Part shown: positions 7,107 through 16,357 of the stretch, one piece after another
How the letters are laid out: every line of letters starts with the position of its first letter
How positions within the stretch are numbered: the stretch's first letter is position 1
Source of the DNA: Sphingomonas koreensis
GTDB taxonomy: Bacteria > Pseudomonadota > Alphaproteobacteria > Sphingomonadales > Sphingomonadaceae
Direction of reading: 5' to 3'
NCBI RefSeq assembly: GCF_002797435.1
Contig: NZ_PGEN01000001.1
Coordinates: forward strand, 1,306,501-1,370,500
DNA length: 64,000 bases
The notes under the pieces: generated by a model
Database searches by the model: none
What the model saw: only the letters and a program-made list of their open reading frames with translations
Told to the model about the DNA's origin: nothing
Translations under genes and position numbers: made by a program

Positions 7107-8384
7107 ATGGACACCCGCGGACTCGAAGACCGCCACCAAACCGGCCACGACGATACCGGCGTCGGCGATTCGGGTGATGGCCGGCACCGGCTCGACATCG
7201 GGACCGACGAGCGGCGCATGCATGTGCGGGCGTATAATCACTGGGTTTCGCTGCTGCGCGGGCGCGCCTATCCCTCGATCGAGGATCTCGACCCCGAAAG
7301 CATCGCCGATTTCGGCCCGCACAGCGTGCTGCTCGATTTCAGCGGCGGCATCGAGAACCCGGCTATCCGCTACCTTGGCGCATCGCTCCGCGAGGAATGC
7401 GGCGTCACCAGCCTGATCACCCATGTCGGCGAAGTCCCCGCCCGCTCGCTGCTCTCGCGCCTGACCGACCATTATCTGCAGATCATCGCCAATCGCGCGC
7501 CGATCGGCTTCGAGGCCGAATTCGTCGGCCAGCGCGGGCACAACACGCTCTATCGCGGCATCCTGATGCCCTATTCCTCGGACGAGGACACGATCGACTT
7601 CATCTATGGCGTCATCAACTGGAAGGAGATGGTCGACGCCGAGACCCAGGCAAAGCTGGAGCGCGAGGTCGAGGAAGCGCGCCGGACCGCGCCTGCGCCC
7701 ACCGTCGCCGCGCCGGTCTGGGCCGATGGTCCGAGCGCGCCGATCGCGGAGGAGGCATCCGAGCCCGCGGTGCCGCACGACGATGTCGCCGCAGTCCCGG
7801 ACACGCTTGCCGGCCGCCTGATGCTCGCCCGCGAAAGCGCGGCGATGGCACGCGCTGCCGACATTCGAAGCCACGCCTCGCTCTATCGCGCGCTTTCGCG
7901 TGCCTATGATTTCGTGCGCGCCGCGGAGTCGGATGCGGACGCCTATGCCGAACTGCTCCGCGATGCATCGATCAGCGTTCAGGCGCGCGCGCCGATGACC
8001 GCAGCCGCCAAGCTCGTCTTCGGCGCCGGCTACGACAAGACGCGCCTGACCGAATTCGCCGCGGTGATGAGCAACGCGCGGCGGAACGATGTCGGCGAAG
8101 GCGGACTCGACGCCTTCCTCACGGCGGAACCCGGCGGGATCAAGGCGATCGTCAAGAACGAGCGCGCGCTCCGCAAGCCCGCGCGAAAGCTCGATGTCTA
8201 TGCCCGCGCCGCCGAGGAACTGCGCAGCCGCCCGCCGCTCGCCCATGTCGAGATCGAGGCCGGCGAATCGGAGTTCGTCGTGCTGCTCGCCCGGGCGGGA
8301 AGCGACGGAATGCTCGACATCCTGGCCAAGGTCGAAGGCGATGCAGCCTTCGCCGAGCGCGTCGTACGCAAGGCCGCGGCCTGA
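7107..8384 (+). CDS. PAS_5 domain protein of unknown role
   Basis: A 425-aa cytoplasmic protein. Residues about 30-175 match the alphaproteobacterial PAS_5 (PF07310-type) pattern: an HWVSLLRGR segment, the DLDPESIADF motif and the conserved ending FIYGVINWKEM. Such domains bind a small ligand or sense a signal, but partners are usually unknown. The rest is an Ala/Glu-rich linker and a second helical region (about 230-420) that I do not recognise. I chose the ATG at 7107 because GGAG at 7096-7099 is correctly spaced for it; the ATG at 7101 is too close. It stands alone, downstream of the tRNA and upstream of NAD-GDH. Confidence 0.75.
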   Translation: MDTRGLEDRHQTGHDDTGVGDSGDGRHRLDIGTDERRMHVRAYNHWVSLLRGRAYPSIEDLDPESIADFGPHSVLLDFSGGIENPAIRYLGASLREECGVTSLITHVGEVPARSLLSRLTDHYLQIIANRAPIGFEAEFVGQRGHNTLYRGILMPYSSDEDTIDFIYGVINWKEMVDAETQAKLEREVEEARRTAPAPTVAAPVWADGPSAPIAEEASEPAVPHDDVAAVPDTLAGRLMLARESAAMARAADIRSHASLYRALSRAYDFVRAAESDADAYAELLRDASISVQARAPMTAAAKLVFGAGYDKTRLTEFAAVMSNARRNDVGEGGLDAFLTAEPGGIKAIVKNERALRKPARKLDVYARAAEELRSRPPLAHVEIEAGESEFVVLLARAGSDGMLDILAKVEGDAAFAERVVRKAAA

Positions 8385-8452
8385 TTCACGGCCGATTCCA
8401 GCAATGTCGCCGACACGGAGCTAACAAACACCCAGCCGTCGCGCAGCTTTGT

Positions 8453-8500
8453 GTCGATTGTCACCGTTGACATCGCAACTTCGTCTCAATTGTCACGTTG
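8453..8500. promoter_or_regulatory. Pair of 17-bp direct repeats upstream of NAD-GDH
   Basis: Two similar units, GTCGATTGTCACCGTTG at 8453-8469 and TCTCAATTGTCACGTTG at 8484-8500, lie in the 167-bp gap before the glutamate dehydrogenase. Their starts are 31 bp apart, about three helical turns. They look like tandem binding sites for one regulator; which one is not known. Confidence 0.4.
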
Positions 8501-8551
8501 CAGTGCAGCAAGCCTTGAGCCGCGCCGAAACCCGGCGCATAGCCCGCGGGC

Positions 8552-11500
8552 ATGAGCAAGCCGATCAAGTCGCTCGCCGACGCGCTGCAGGCGCGTCTTA
8601 CCGATGGAGCCCTGCCGGGAGAGCTAGAGGGGTTCGGCGATGCCGAGCGCGCCACTGCCGCCCGGTTCGTCGCGGAAGCTGCCGCGACACGGCCGCCCGG
8701 CGTGCCCGGGATCGCGCTTGAAACCGGTCTTGGCGAGGACAGCCGCACCATGCGGCTCGCCGTCGTCAATGATGACATGCCCTTCCTCGTCGATTCGATC
8801 TCTGCCACCATTGCCGCCCACGACATTGCCATCCGCCGCGTGATCCACCCCGTCGTCGCCGTCGAACGGACCGGCGACGGCGCCCTGACCGGCATCGGTG
8901 CCGGCGGCTCCCGCGAATCCATGGTCTATATGGAACTCGAGCGCGCCGATGCGCGCGATCGCACTGGTCTCGTCCGCGACCTCGAACGCAACCTCGGCCA
9001 TGTCCGTGCCGCCGTGACCGACTGGCCCGAACTGCGCCGCGCGATGAGCGACGACGCGAGCCGCGTCGGCGATCCCGAAGGCGCTTCGCTGCTGCGCTGG
9101 TTCCAGGGCGGCAGCATGACACTGGTCGGGCACGAGGTTTGGCATATCGACGGCAGCGTCACCGACGCCGCCGGCATCTGCCGCATGAAGCTGGATACGC
9201 CGCTGCTTGCAGACGCCTCGCGCCAGCTTGCGGTCGAGTGGTTCGAGAAGGGCGGCCAGCCGCCGCTGCTGCTCAAGTCCAACCTCATCTCGACCGTCCA
9301 TCGCCGGGCCCCGCTCGACCTGGTGCTCGTGCCGCTGCGCGAGGGCGGCAAGGTCACCGGCCTGTCGATCCATGCCGGTCTGTGGACCAGCGCCGCGCTC
9401 CATTCGACGCCCGACGAGGTGCCGCTGCTGCGCGCGCGCCTCACCTCGCTCGAAACCAAGTTCGGATTCGACCCGCGCGGCCATACCGGCAAGGCGCTGA
9501 CGCACGCGCTGACCGGGCTGCCGCACGACCTGACCATCGCCTTCCCGCAGGAAGCGCTGGAGCAGATCGCACTCACCGCCATGTCGGTGACGGACCGCCC
9601 GCGCTCGAAGCTGGTGCTGATCCGCAGCGCGCTCGGCCGCCATCTCTTCGCCTTTGTCTGGCTGCCCCGCGACGACGTCTCGACCGGCCGCCGCGTCGCG
9701 ATCGGCGAGATGCTGGAACGCTCCGCCAACGCCACCCAGATCAGCTGGTCGATCGCGCTCGAGGACGGACCGGTCGCCTTGCTGCGCTACACGCTCGACC
9801 TGCGCGGCGAGGGTCGCATGCCCGACGCTGCCGCGCTCGACGCCGAGCTTGAGCGCATGGTCCGCGGCTGGCTTCCCGCGGTCGAGGCCGCGCTGATCGA
9901 GGACGGCCTTGCCGCCAATCGCGCCGCGAGGATGGCGCTGCGCCACGCTCCCGCCTTTCCGCCCGGCTACCGCAACCATAACGGGCCGGAAGAGGCGGCG
10001 CGCGACATCGTCCGCATCGCCGGCCTGGCCGATGCCGATGCGCGCTCGGTTCGCTTCTTCGAACAGGCGGGCAAGCTGCGCATCAAGCTCTACCGCCTTG
10101 GCGGCGCGCTGGCGCTGTCGGACGCGGTGCCGGTGTTCGAGAATTTCGGCTTCCGCGTGATCGAGGAGTTGCCGACCGCGCTTTCCGGCGAAACCGGCGC
10201 CTATATCCATGACTTCGAGGTCGAGCTGACCGGCGAAGCGAAGCTCAAGGGGGATATCCCGACGGTCGAGGAGGCGATCGCCGCGGTGCTCGAAGGGCGC
10301 GCGGAGAACGACGCGTTCAACCGCCTGATCGTCGAGGCGGGCATCGCGCCCGCATCGGTCGTGCTGCTGCGCGCCTGGTTCCGCTACCTGCGCCAGACCG
10401 GCCTTACCTACGGGCTCGTCACCGTGGTCGAGGCGCTGCGCCGTGCGCCCGCGGTCGCCACCGCGCTGGTCGAGCGGTTCGCCGCCGCGCACGATCCGGC
10501 ACGCGCCAAGGGCAGCGCCGAGGCGGTCAAGACCGCCGACGCCGCGATCGCAGCCGGACTCGATGCCGTCAGCGCGATCGACGACGATCGCATCCTGCGC
10601 GCCATCGCGGGCGTGATCCGCGCGACGCTGCGCACCAACGCCTTCGCGCCCGCCGCGGCTGAAGCGCTGGCGTTCAAGCTCGACAGCGCCAGGGTGCCGA
10701 ACCTCCCCGCCCCGCTCCCCTGGCGCGAGATCTGGGTCTATTCGCCGCGGGTCGAAGGTATCCACCTGCGCGCCGGTCCGGTCGCGCGCGGCGGGCTGCG
10801 CTGGTCCGACCGGCGCGACGACTTCCGCACCGAAATCCTCGGGCTGATGAAGGCGCAACGCGTCAAGAACGCCGTCATCGTGCCGACCGGCGCGAAGGGC
10901 GGCTTCTATCCCAAGCAGCTTCCCTCCCCCGCGATCGACCGCGACGCGTGGTTCGAGGAGGGCAAGGAAAGCTACCGCATCTTCATCCGCTCGCTGCTGT
11001 CGATCACCGACAATATCGTCAGCGGCAAGGTCGTCCATCCGGACAGCGTCGCGATCCTCGACGGCGAAGATCCCTATTTCGTCGTCGCGGCCGACAAGGG
11101 TACCGCAACCTTCTCCGACGTCGCCAATGCGATCGCGATCGAGCGCAACTTCTGGTTGGGCGACGCCTTCGCCAGCGGCGGCTCGGTCGGCTACGATCAC
11201 AAGGCGATGGGCATCACCGCCAAGGGCGCGTGGGTCAGCGTCCAGCGCCACTTCCTGGAAATGGGCACCGACGTCCAGACGCAGAGCATCCGCGTCGCGG
11301 GCTGTGGCGACATGTCGGGCGATGTGTTCGGCAATGGCATGCTGCTGTCCAAGGCGATCAAGCTGGTCGCCGCGTTCGACCATCGCCACATCTTCCTCGA
11401 TCCCGATCCCGATCCCGCCAAGAGCTGGGACGAGCGTGCCCGCATGTTCGCGCTGTCGCGGTCGAGCTGGGCCGATTACGATCCCAGCCTGATCTCCAAG

Positions 11501-13165
11501 GGCGGCGGCGTGTTCGCGCGGACCGAGAAGGTCATCAAGCTCAGCCCCCAGGTCCGCGAAGTGCTCGGCATCGATGCCGAGGAGATGGAGCCCAACGCGC
11601 TCATCTCCGCCATCCTCAAGGCCCCGGTCGACCTGATCTGGTTCGGCGGCATCGGCACCTATGTGAAGGCGGCGTCGGAAGCGCATATCGAAGTGGGCGA
11701 TCCCGCCAACGATCGCCTGCGCGTCAATGCCGAGGACATGCGCGCACGCGCCATCGGCGAAGGCGCGAACCTGGGCGTCACCCAGGCAGCGCGTATCGCC
11801 TTCTCGCTGCGCGGCGGCCGCCTCAACACCGACTTCATCGACAACTCGGCCGGCGTCGATTGTTCGGATAACGAGGTGAACATCAAGATCGCCCTCAACC
11901 GCGAGGTGATCGAGGGACGCCTCAAGATCGACGATCGCAACACCTTGCTCGCCAGCATGACCGACGACGTCGCGCATCTGGTGCTGGAGGATAACCGCCT
12001 CCAGACACTGGCGCTCTCGTTCCTCGAGAATGACGGCGCAGTTGCGGTGCCCAGCTTCGTGCGCGTCATCGAGATTCTCGAGGCTTCCGGCCGCCTCGAC
12101 CGTGCGGTCGAGGGCCTCGGCTCGAACGAGGACTATCTGCGCCGCGCGCAGGAAGGCCGCGGCCTGACCCGGCCCGAGCTCGCCGTGCTGCTCGCCACGT
12201 CCAAGCTCGCGCTGCAGGATGCCATTGAGGACGGCGATCTCGGCCTTGACCCCGAACTCGAACCCGATCTGATCGCCGCCTTCCCGCCGGCGATGCAGAA
12301 GAAGTTCAAGAAGCCGATCGAGGAGCATCGCCTGCGCGGCGAGATCGTCGCGACCAAGCTCGCCAACCGCATCGTCAACCGGCTCGGCGTGCTCCACCCG
12401 TTCGAGCTGGCCGAGGAGGAAGGCGCATCGCTGCGCGACATCGCCGCGATGTTCGTCGTCGCCGAGCGGCTGTTCGGCCTGCCCGCGATCTGGGAAGCGA
12501 TCGAGACCGCGGCAATCAGCGAGCAGGCGCGCCTTGCCTTGCTCGACGAGGTTGCCGTCGCAACCCGCGCGCAGATCGCCGATCTGCTGCGGGTCGATCG
12601 TCCGGACGAAGGGCCGGGCGAGCTGATCGCTCGCCTCAAGCCCGGCATCGCCGGCCTCGACCGCCAGACCAAGAAGCTGCTCAAGGAAGAAGCACGCGCG
12701 CAGTCCGGCCGCATCGCCGCAAAGCTGGAGGAAGCGGGCGCGCCGCACGATCTGGTCACGAAGATCGTCCGTATCTTCGAGCTGGACGGCGCAGTCGGCC
12801 TTGCCGATCTCGGCCAGCGCCGCGGCATCGACGAGACCGAGCTGACTCATGCCTTCACCCATCTGGGCCAGGAACTCGGCCTCGACTGGGCGCAGGCGGT
12901 GGCGGCACGCATCGTCGCCGGCGACCCGTGGGAGCGGTTGCTGATCGCGGGCCTTGCGCGCGATTTCCAGCAGCTGCGCCTCGAGTTCCTCGCCCGCGCC
13001 GACGGCAAGGACCCGCGCGCCGCGGTCGATGCCTGGCTCGCCGATCATGGGGCCCGCGTCGAGCAGTTCGCTGCCCTTGTCGCCCGTGCACGCAAGGCGC
13101 CCACGCCAAACGCAGCGATGCTTGCGCAAATCGCCGGACAGGCGCGCGTCCTGCTGGGGCGATAG
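8552..13165 (+). CDS. NAD-specific glutamate dehydrogenase, large (about 165-180 kDa) type
   Basis: Oxidatively deaminates L-glutamate to 2-oxoglutarate and ammonia with NAD+, mainly a catabolic enzyme. The 1537-aa length and Bac_GDH architecture are characteristic: a long N-terminal region with ACT-like regulatory segments, the catalytic core beginning near residue 740 with GPVARGGLRWSDR and the glycine/lysine-rich PTGAKGGFYPK stretch, a Rossmann NAD-binding part containing the GDMSGDVFGNGM motif, and a long helical C-terminus. The gene is called gdhB in Pseudomonas and gdhZ in Caulobacter. The ATG at 8552 is followed by an unbroken frame. Candidate regulator repeats lie upstream and a hairpin terminator follows at 13186-13212. 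Confidence 0.95.
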   Translation: MSKPIKSLADALQARLTDGALPGELEGFGDAERATAARFVAEAAATRPPGVPGIALETGLGEDSRTMRLAVVNDDMPFLVDSISATIAAHDIAIRRVIHPVVAVERTGDGALTGIGAGGSRESMVYMELERADARDRTGLVRDLERNLGHVRAAVTDWPELRRAMSDDASRVGDPEGASLLRWFQGGSMTLVGHEVWHIDGSVTDAAGICRMKLDTPLLADASRQLAVEWFEKGGQPPLLLKSNLISTVHRRAPLDLVLVPLREGGKVTGLSIHAGLWTSAALHSTPDEVPLLRARLTSLETKFGFDPRGHTGKALTHALTGLPHDLTIAFPQEALEQIALTAMSVTDRPRSKLVLIRSALGRHLFAFVWLPRDDVSTGRRVAIGEMLERSANATQISWSIALEDGPVALLRYTLDLRGEGRMPDAAALDAELERMVRGWLPAVEAALIEDGLAANRAARMALRHAPAFPPGYRNHNGPEEAARDIVRIAGLADADARSVRFFEQAGKLRIKLYRLGGALALSDAVPVFENFGFRVIEELPTALSGETGAYIHDFEVELTGEAKLKGDIPTVEEAIAAVLEGRAENDAFNRLIVEAGIAPASVVLLRAWFRYLRQTGLTYGLVTVVEALRRAPAVATALVERFAAAHDPARAKGSAEAVKTADAAIAAGLDAVSAIDDDRILRAIAGVIRATLRTNAFAPAAAEALAFKLDSARVPNLPAPLPWREIWVYSPRVEGIHLRAGPVARGGLRWSDRRDDFRTEILGLMKAQRVKNAVIVPTGAKGGFYPKQLPSPAIDRDAWFEEGKESYRIFIRSLLSITDNIVSGKVVHPDSVAILDGEDPYFVVAADKGTATFSDVANAIAIERNFWLGDAFASGGSVGYDHKAMGITAKGAWVSVQRHFLEMGTDVQTQSIRVAGCGDMSGDVFGNGMLLSKAIKLVAAFDHRHIFLDPDPDPAKSWDERARMFALSRSSWADYDPSLISKGGGVFARTEKVIKLSPQVREVLGIDAEEMEPNALISAILKAPVDLIWFGGIGTYVKAASEAHIEVGDPANDRLRVNAEDMRARAIGEGANLGVTQAARIAFSLRGGRLNTDFIDNSAGVDCSDNEVNIKIALNREVIEGRLKIDDRNTLLASMTDDVAHLVLEDNRLQTLALSFLENDGAVAVPSFVRVIEILEASGRLDRAVEGLGSNEDYLRRAQEGRGLTRPELAVLLATSKLALQDAIEDGDLGLDPELEPDLIAAFPPAMQKKFKKPIEEHRLRGEIVATKLANRIVNRLGVLHPFELAEEEGASLRDIAAMFVVAERLFGLPAIWEAIETAAISEQARLALLDEVAVATRAQIADLLRVDRPDEGPGELIARLKPGIAGLDRQTKKLLKEEARAQSGRIAAKLEEAGAPHDLVTKIVRIFELDGAVGLADLGQRRGIDETELTHAFTHLGQELGLDWAQAVAARIVAGDPWERLLIAGLARDFQQLRLEFLARADGKDPRAAVDAWLADHGARVEQFAALVARARKAPTPNAAMLAQIAGQARVLLGR

Positions 13166-13185
13166 GCACCGCAATACCGTCAACC

Positions 13186-13212
13186 GTCACCCCGGTCTTG
13201 GGCCGGGGTGAC
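13186..13212 (+). terminator. Hairpin after NAD-GDH, member of a dispersed GTCACCCCGG repeat family
   Basis: Stem GTCACCCCGG paired with CCGGGGTGAC around a short loop, 20 bases after the GDH stop. No U-tract follows. The same hairpin type recurs at 27788-27893 and 36733-36760, so it is also a dispersed intergenic repeat. Confidence 0.5.
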
Positions 13213-13252
13213 GGCGGGACGGGACGAAGCAGCTCCCGAACACACGTTGTAA

Positions 13253-13292
13253 TTGCGAATCGTTCTCGCTAAGTCGCGAACGACTCGCAATT
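13253..13292. promoter_or_regulatory. Paired Fur-box-like sites upstream of the PepSY operon
   Basis: Two units of the form TTGCGANTCGTTCNCG, one forward at 13253-13270 and one reverse at 13274-13292, face each other and form a larger inverted repeat. The pattern resembles Fur boxes of the TGCGAATCATTCTCA type. They sit just upstream of the PepSY gene, placing the whole + strand operon under probable iron control. Confidence 0.6.
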
Positions 13293-13308
13293 GGAACCGC
13301 TTCGCCCG

Positions 13309-13956
13309 ATGCACGGCACCGCCGCCAAACCGGCCCCCCGCAAGAAAAGCCGGAAAGCCTTCTGGCTCAAGCAGCTGCACACCTGGCATTGGGTCAGTTC
13401 GGCGATCAGCCTGATCGGCCTGCTGCTGTTCGCGATCACCGGCTTCACCCTCAACCATGCCGCCGAGATCGAAGGATCGCCGGTGACGGTCGAGAAAAAG
13501 GCGCAGTTGCCCGCGCCCCTGCTCGCCAGCATCAAGCCTGACGACGCGCCGGACGCGAAGAAGCCGCTGCCCAAGCCGGTCGCCGACTGGGTCCAGGGCA
13601 ATCTTCCCGTGGCGCTCGCCACCGGTGACGCCGAATGGTCGTCTGGCGAGATCTACCTCGCCCTTCCCCGCCCCGGCGGCGACGGCTGGGTCGCGATCGA
13701 TCGCGAGACCGGCGAGGTGACCAACGAGAGCACCACCCGCGGCTGGATCGCCTGGCTCAACGATCTCCACAAGGGCCGCAACGCCGGCACGGTGTGGAAA
13801 TGGTTCATCGACATCTTCGTCGTCGCCTGCGTGATCTTCTCGCTCACCGGCCTTGTCCTGCTCCAGCTCCATGCCCGCCACCGGCCGAGCACCTGGCCGC
13901 TGGTCGCCGCGGGCCTGATCATTCCCGCCATCCTGGCCATCTACTTCATCCACTAG
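13309..13956 (+). CDS. PepSY-associated transmembrane protein
   Basis: A 215-aa inner-membrane protein. After a basic N-terminus (Lys/Arg residues 8-16) comes a first membrane helix with the HTWHWVSSAISLIGLLLFAITG pattern typical of PepSY_TM proteins, whose His residues in such proteins are thought to bind haem. A periplasmic PepSY-like domain follows (about 55-165), then a second helix and a third near the C-terminus. The start is placed at the ATG at 13309; a TTG six codons upstream lies inside the Fur-like site. It is the first of four genes (PepSY, DUF2271, DUF4198, ApbE). In such clusters it is likely to pass electrons across the membrane. Confidence 0.85.
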   Translation: MHGTAAKPAPRKKSRKAFWLKQLHTWHWVSSAISLIGLLLFAITGFTLNHAAEIEGSPVTVEKKAQLPAPLLASIKPDDAPDAKKPLPKPVADWVQGNLPVALATGDAEWSSGEIYLALPRPGGDGWVAIDRETGEVTNESTTRGWIAWLNDLHKGRNAGTVWKWFIDIFVVACVIFSLTGLVLLQLHARHRPSTWPLVAAGLIIPAILAIYFIH

Positions 13957-13968
13957 GGGAACGCCGCC

Positions 13969-14472
13969 ATGCAGCTTCGCATCACCGGATTGACCGCCAC
14001 CGCGATCGGCGCAGGCCTGTTCGCGCCCGGCATGGCCGCGGCGCAGACGCTCGACGTCAGCCTCACGATCCCGCGGCTCAGCGTCGCCGAATATCACCGG
14101 CCCTATGTCGCGATCTGGATCGAGAAGGAGGGCGCCCCCGCCAAGACCCTCGCGGTCTTCTACGACGACGACATGAAGGCGAATGAGGGCACCAAGTGGC
14201 TGCGCGACATCCGCCAGTGGTGGCGGGTCTCCGGCCGCACGATGAAGTTCCCGGCGGCAGGCGTCACCGGCGCGACCAAGGCGCCCGGCACGCACAAGCT
14301 GAGCTTCAAGCCGCAGCTCGCCCCCGGCAACTACACGCTGGTCGTCGAGGCCGCGCGCGAGGTCGGCGGCCGCGAGCTGGTCCGCTTGCCCTTCTCGCTG
14401 CCCAAGGGCGGCACAGCCCGAGCCGCCGGCACCTCCGAGCTCGGCGCCGTAACGTTGACCGTCAAGCGCTGA
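13969..14472 (+). CDS. DUF2271 periplasmic protein with a possible flavinylation motif
   Basis: Exported protein of 167 aa with a signal peptide cleaved after about residue 25 (AAA-QT). It carries the DUF2271 pattern: YVAIWIEKE, a WLRDIRQWW segment near 77-85, and Val-Thr-Gly-Ala-Thr-Lys-Ala-Pro-Gly at 99-107. That motif resembles the (S/T)GAT site to which ApbE attaches FMN, with Thr103 the likely acceptor. An ApbE gene is two genes downstream, which supports the reading. The ribosome site AGGGGAA precedes the ATG. Family and operon are clear; flavinylation is inference. Confidence 0.85.
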   Translation: MQLRITGLTATAIGAGLFAPGMAAAQTLDVSLTIPRLSVAEYHRPYVAIWIEKEGAPAKTLAVFYDDDMKANEGTKWLRDIRQWWRVSGRTMKFPAAGVTGATKAPGTHKLSFKPQLAPGNYTLVVEAAREVGGRELVRLPFSLPKGGTARAAGTSELGAVTLTVKR

Positions 14473-14521
14473 CGCGCTGCGGTACCGGGCCGGTGCCGCC
14501 AACCGAACAAGGGGAAAACAG

Positions 14522-15355
14522 ATGAAGGTCCGTCACGTCCTGATCGCCGCTGCCGGCGTCGCAATCACCCTTCCCGCCGCCGTGCAGGCCCACCGCCAGT
14601 GGATGCTCCCGTCGATGACCGTCGTCTCGGGCGAGGGCGACGATGTCTGGGTCACGGTCGACGCCGCGGTCTCCAACGACCTCTTCTATTTCGAGCATCA
14701 GCCGATGCGCGCGGACGTCAGCGTGCTGCTGCCCGACGGCACCCCGGGTGAGGTCAAGAACAAGGCCACCGGCCGCTATCGCACCACCTTCGACGTGCAG
14801 ATCGGCAAGCGCGGCACCTACAAGATCTTCTACGCGATGGACGGCGTCATGGGCAGCTACAAGCTCAATGGCGAGGAGAAGCGCATCCCGCGCGGCACCA
14901 CCACCGCGACCCTCGCCGCCGCCATCCCTGCCGGCGCGACCGACGTGAAGACGACCGAGACCAGCAACCGCAACGAAATCTTCGTGACCGCGGGTGAGCC
15001 GACCAGCACCGTGTTCAAGCCGACCGGCAAGGGCATCGAGCTGGTCCCGGTCACCCACCCCAACGACCTCGTCGCCGGCGAGCCCGCGACCTTCCAGTTC
15101 CTGCTCGACGGCAAGCCCGCCGCCGGCCTGCCCGTCACCGTCATCCCCGGCGGCATCCGCTATCGCGACCAGCTCAACCAGCAGGATCTCAAGACCGGTG
15201 CCGACGGCAAGGTCACGGTGAAATGGGGCGAGCCGGGCATGTACTGGATCAACGTCACCACTCCGCGCTCCGCCGGCGCTGAGCAAGGCGCCCCGCCCGC
15301 TCCGGGCGCCCGCCGCGCGAGCTATGTGACGACGCTCGAGGTGATGGCGCCCTGA
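14522..15355 (+). CDS. DUF4198 periplasmic protein
   Basis: Exported protein of 277 aa with a signal peptide (cleavage near residue 23, after VQA). The His directly following the signal (HRQWMLPS) is the conserved N-terminal feature of DUF4198 proteins, which resemble the NikM/CbiK-type metal-binding accessory proteins and may coordinate a metal through that His. The C-terminal half is a beta-sandwich-like domain with a GEPATFQFLLDGKPAAGLPVTV-type segment. A good ribosome site (AAGGGGAAAACAG) precedes the ATG. It is third in the operon, before apbE. Confidence 0.85.
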   Translation: MKVRHVLIAAAGVAITLPAAVQAHRQWMLPSMTVVSGEGDDVWVTVDAAVSNDLFYFEHQPMRADVSVLLPDGTPGEVKNKATGRYRTTFDVQIGKRGTYKIFYAMDGVMGSYKLNGEEKRIPRGTTTATLAAAIPAGATDVKTTETSNRNEIFVTAGEPTSTVFKPTGKGIELVPVTHPNDLVAGEPATFQFLLDGKPAAGLPVTVIPGGIRYRDQLNQQDLKTGADGKVTVKWGEPGMYWINVTTPRSAGAEQGAPPAPGARRASYVTTLEVMAP

Positions 15356-15444
15356 TCACGCCCAGGACGCCCCGCGAACCCCGCGTCATCATCCCGAACG
15401 ACATCTCGCCCGCGGCCTTCTACAGGCGGCGGGCGAATGCCGTT

Positions 15445-16356
15445 GTGGAGACGTTCGGTGGCGAGACCATGGGCACCACATGGTCGGCGAAAATCGTCGC
15501 GCCGCCCACTGGCGTCCAGTCGGCGATCGAAGCCGTCCTCGCCACCATCATCGCCCAGATGAGCCATTGGGAGCCGACCTCCGAGCTCAGCCGCATCAAC
15601 AATTCCCCACCCGGCACGTGGCACCGTATCGGCCCCGAATTCGCGCAGGTGATGACGACCGCGCTCGACGTCGCGAAGCGCTCGAACGGTGCCTTCGACC
15701 CGGCAATGGGGGTGGCGGTCGACCTGTGGGGCTTCGGCCCGCCCGGCCCGCGTGTCGGCCTACCCTCCGAAGCGGAGATCGAAGCCGCGCGCGCCCTGTG
15801 CGGTTACGACGCGATCGACTTCGATCCGCTGCTGCTGCGCCTCCGCCTTACCCGCCCCGTCAGGCTCGACCTCTCCGGCATCGCCAAGGGCTATGCCGTC
15901 GACGCCGTCGCCGCCCGGCTGAAGGCCATGGGCTGCCTCGACTTCCTCGTCGAGATCGGCGGCGAACTGCTCGGCGAAGGCATCCAGCCCGACGGCCAGC
16001 CCTGGTGGGTCGATGTCGAAGCGCCCCCAAGCCTGTCGATCGTCCCGCTCCGCATCGCCCTGCATGGTCTCGCCGTCGCCACCTCGGGCGATTATCGCCG
16101 CGCCTTCGTGGCGGGCGGCACCGCCTATGCCCATACGATCGACCCGCACACCGCCCGTCCGGTGGTCAACGGCACCGCCAGCGTCACCGTCCTGCATCGC
16201 GACCGCGCGCAAGCCGACGCGTGGGCCAGCGCGCTCACCGTCCTCGGCCCGGCCGCAGGGATGGCGCTCGCGGAACGCAAAGGGCTCGCCGCACATATGC
16301 TGACGCACGACGGCAACGACCGCCTGTCGCCAGCGCTACTGACGATGCTCGCCTAG
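15445..16356 (+). CDS. apbE: FAD:protein FMN transferase (ApbE family)
   Basis: Transfers FMN from FAD to a Thr/Ser of target proteins. Family motifs are all present: GGETMGTTW at the start, DLSGIAKGYAVD, EIGGEL, SGDYRR, HTIDPHT (metal/phosphate site) and a late ADAWASAL segment. The start is taken at GTG 15445 (303 aa). The frame stays open upstream for about 30 codons without an ATG, so a slightly longer product is possible. No signal peptide or lipobox is visible in the chosen form, unlike many ApbE proteins, so its location is uncertain. Its stop is separated by one base from the end of the convergent dioxygenase gene. The DUF2271 product is the expected substrate. Confidence 0.9.
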   Translation: METFGGETMGTTWSAKIVAPPTGVQSAIEAVLATIIAQMSHWEPTSELSRINNSPPGTWHRIGPEFAQVMTTALDVAKRSNGAFDPAMGVAVDLWGFGPPGPRVGLPSEAEIEAARALCGYDAIDFDPLLLRLRLTRPVRLDLSGIAKGYAVDAVAARLKAMGCLDFLVEIGGELLGEGIQPDGQPWWVDVEAPPSLSIVPLRIALHGLAVATSGDYRRAFVAGGTAYAHTIDPHTARPVVNGTASVTVLHRDRAQADAWASALTVLGPAAGMALAERKGLAAHMLTHDGNDRLSPALLTMLA

Positions 16357-16357
16357 T

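Noticed and set aside
8624..13183. A 1519-codon open frame on the minus strand through NAD-GDH
   Set aside because: It mirrors a clear GDH gene. High GC at third codon positions leaves long antisense frames open; the product has no recognisable domain.
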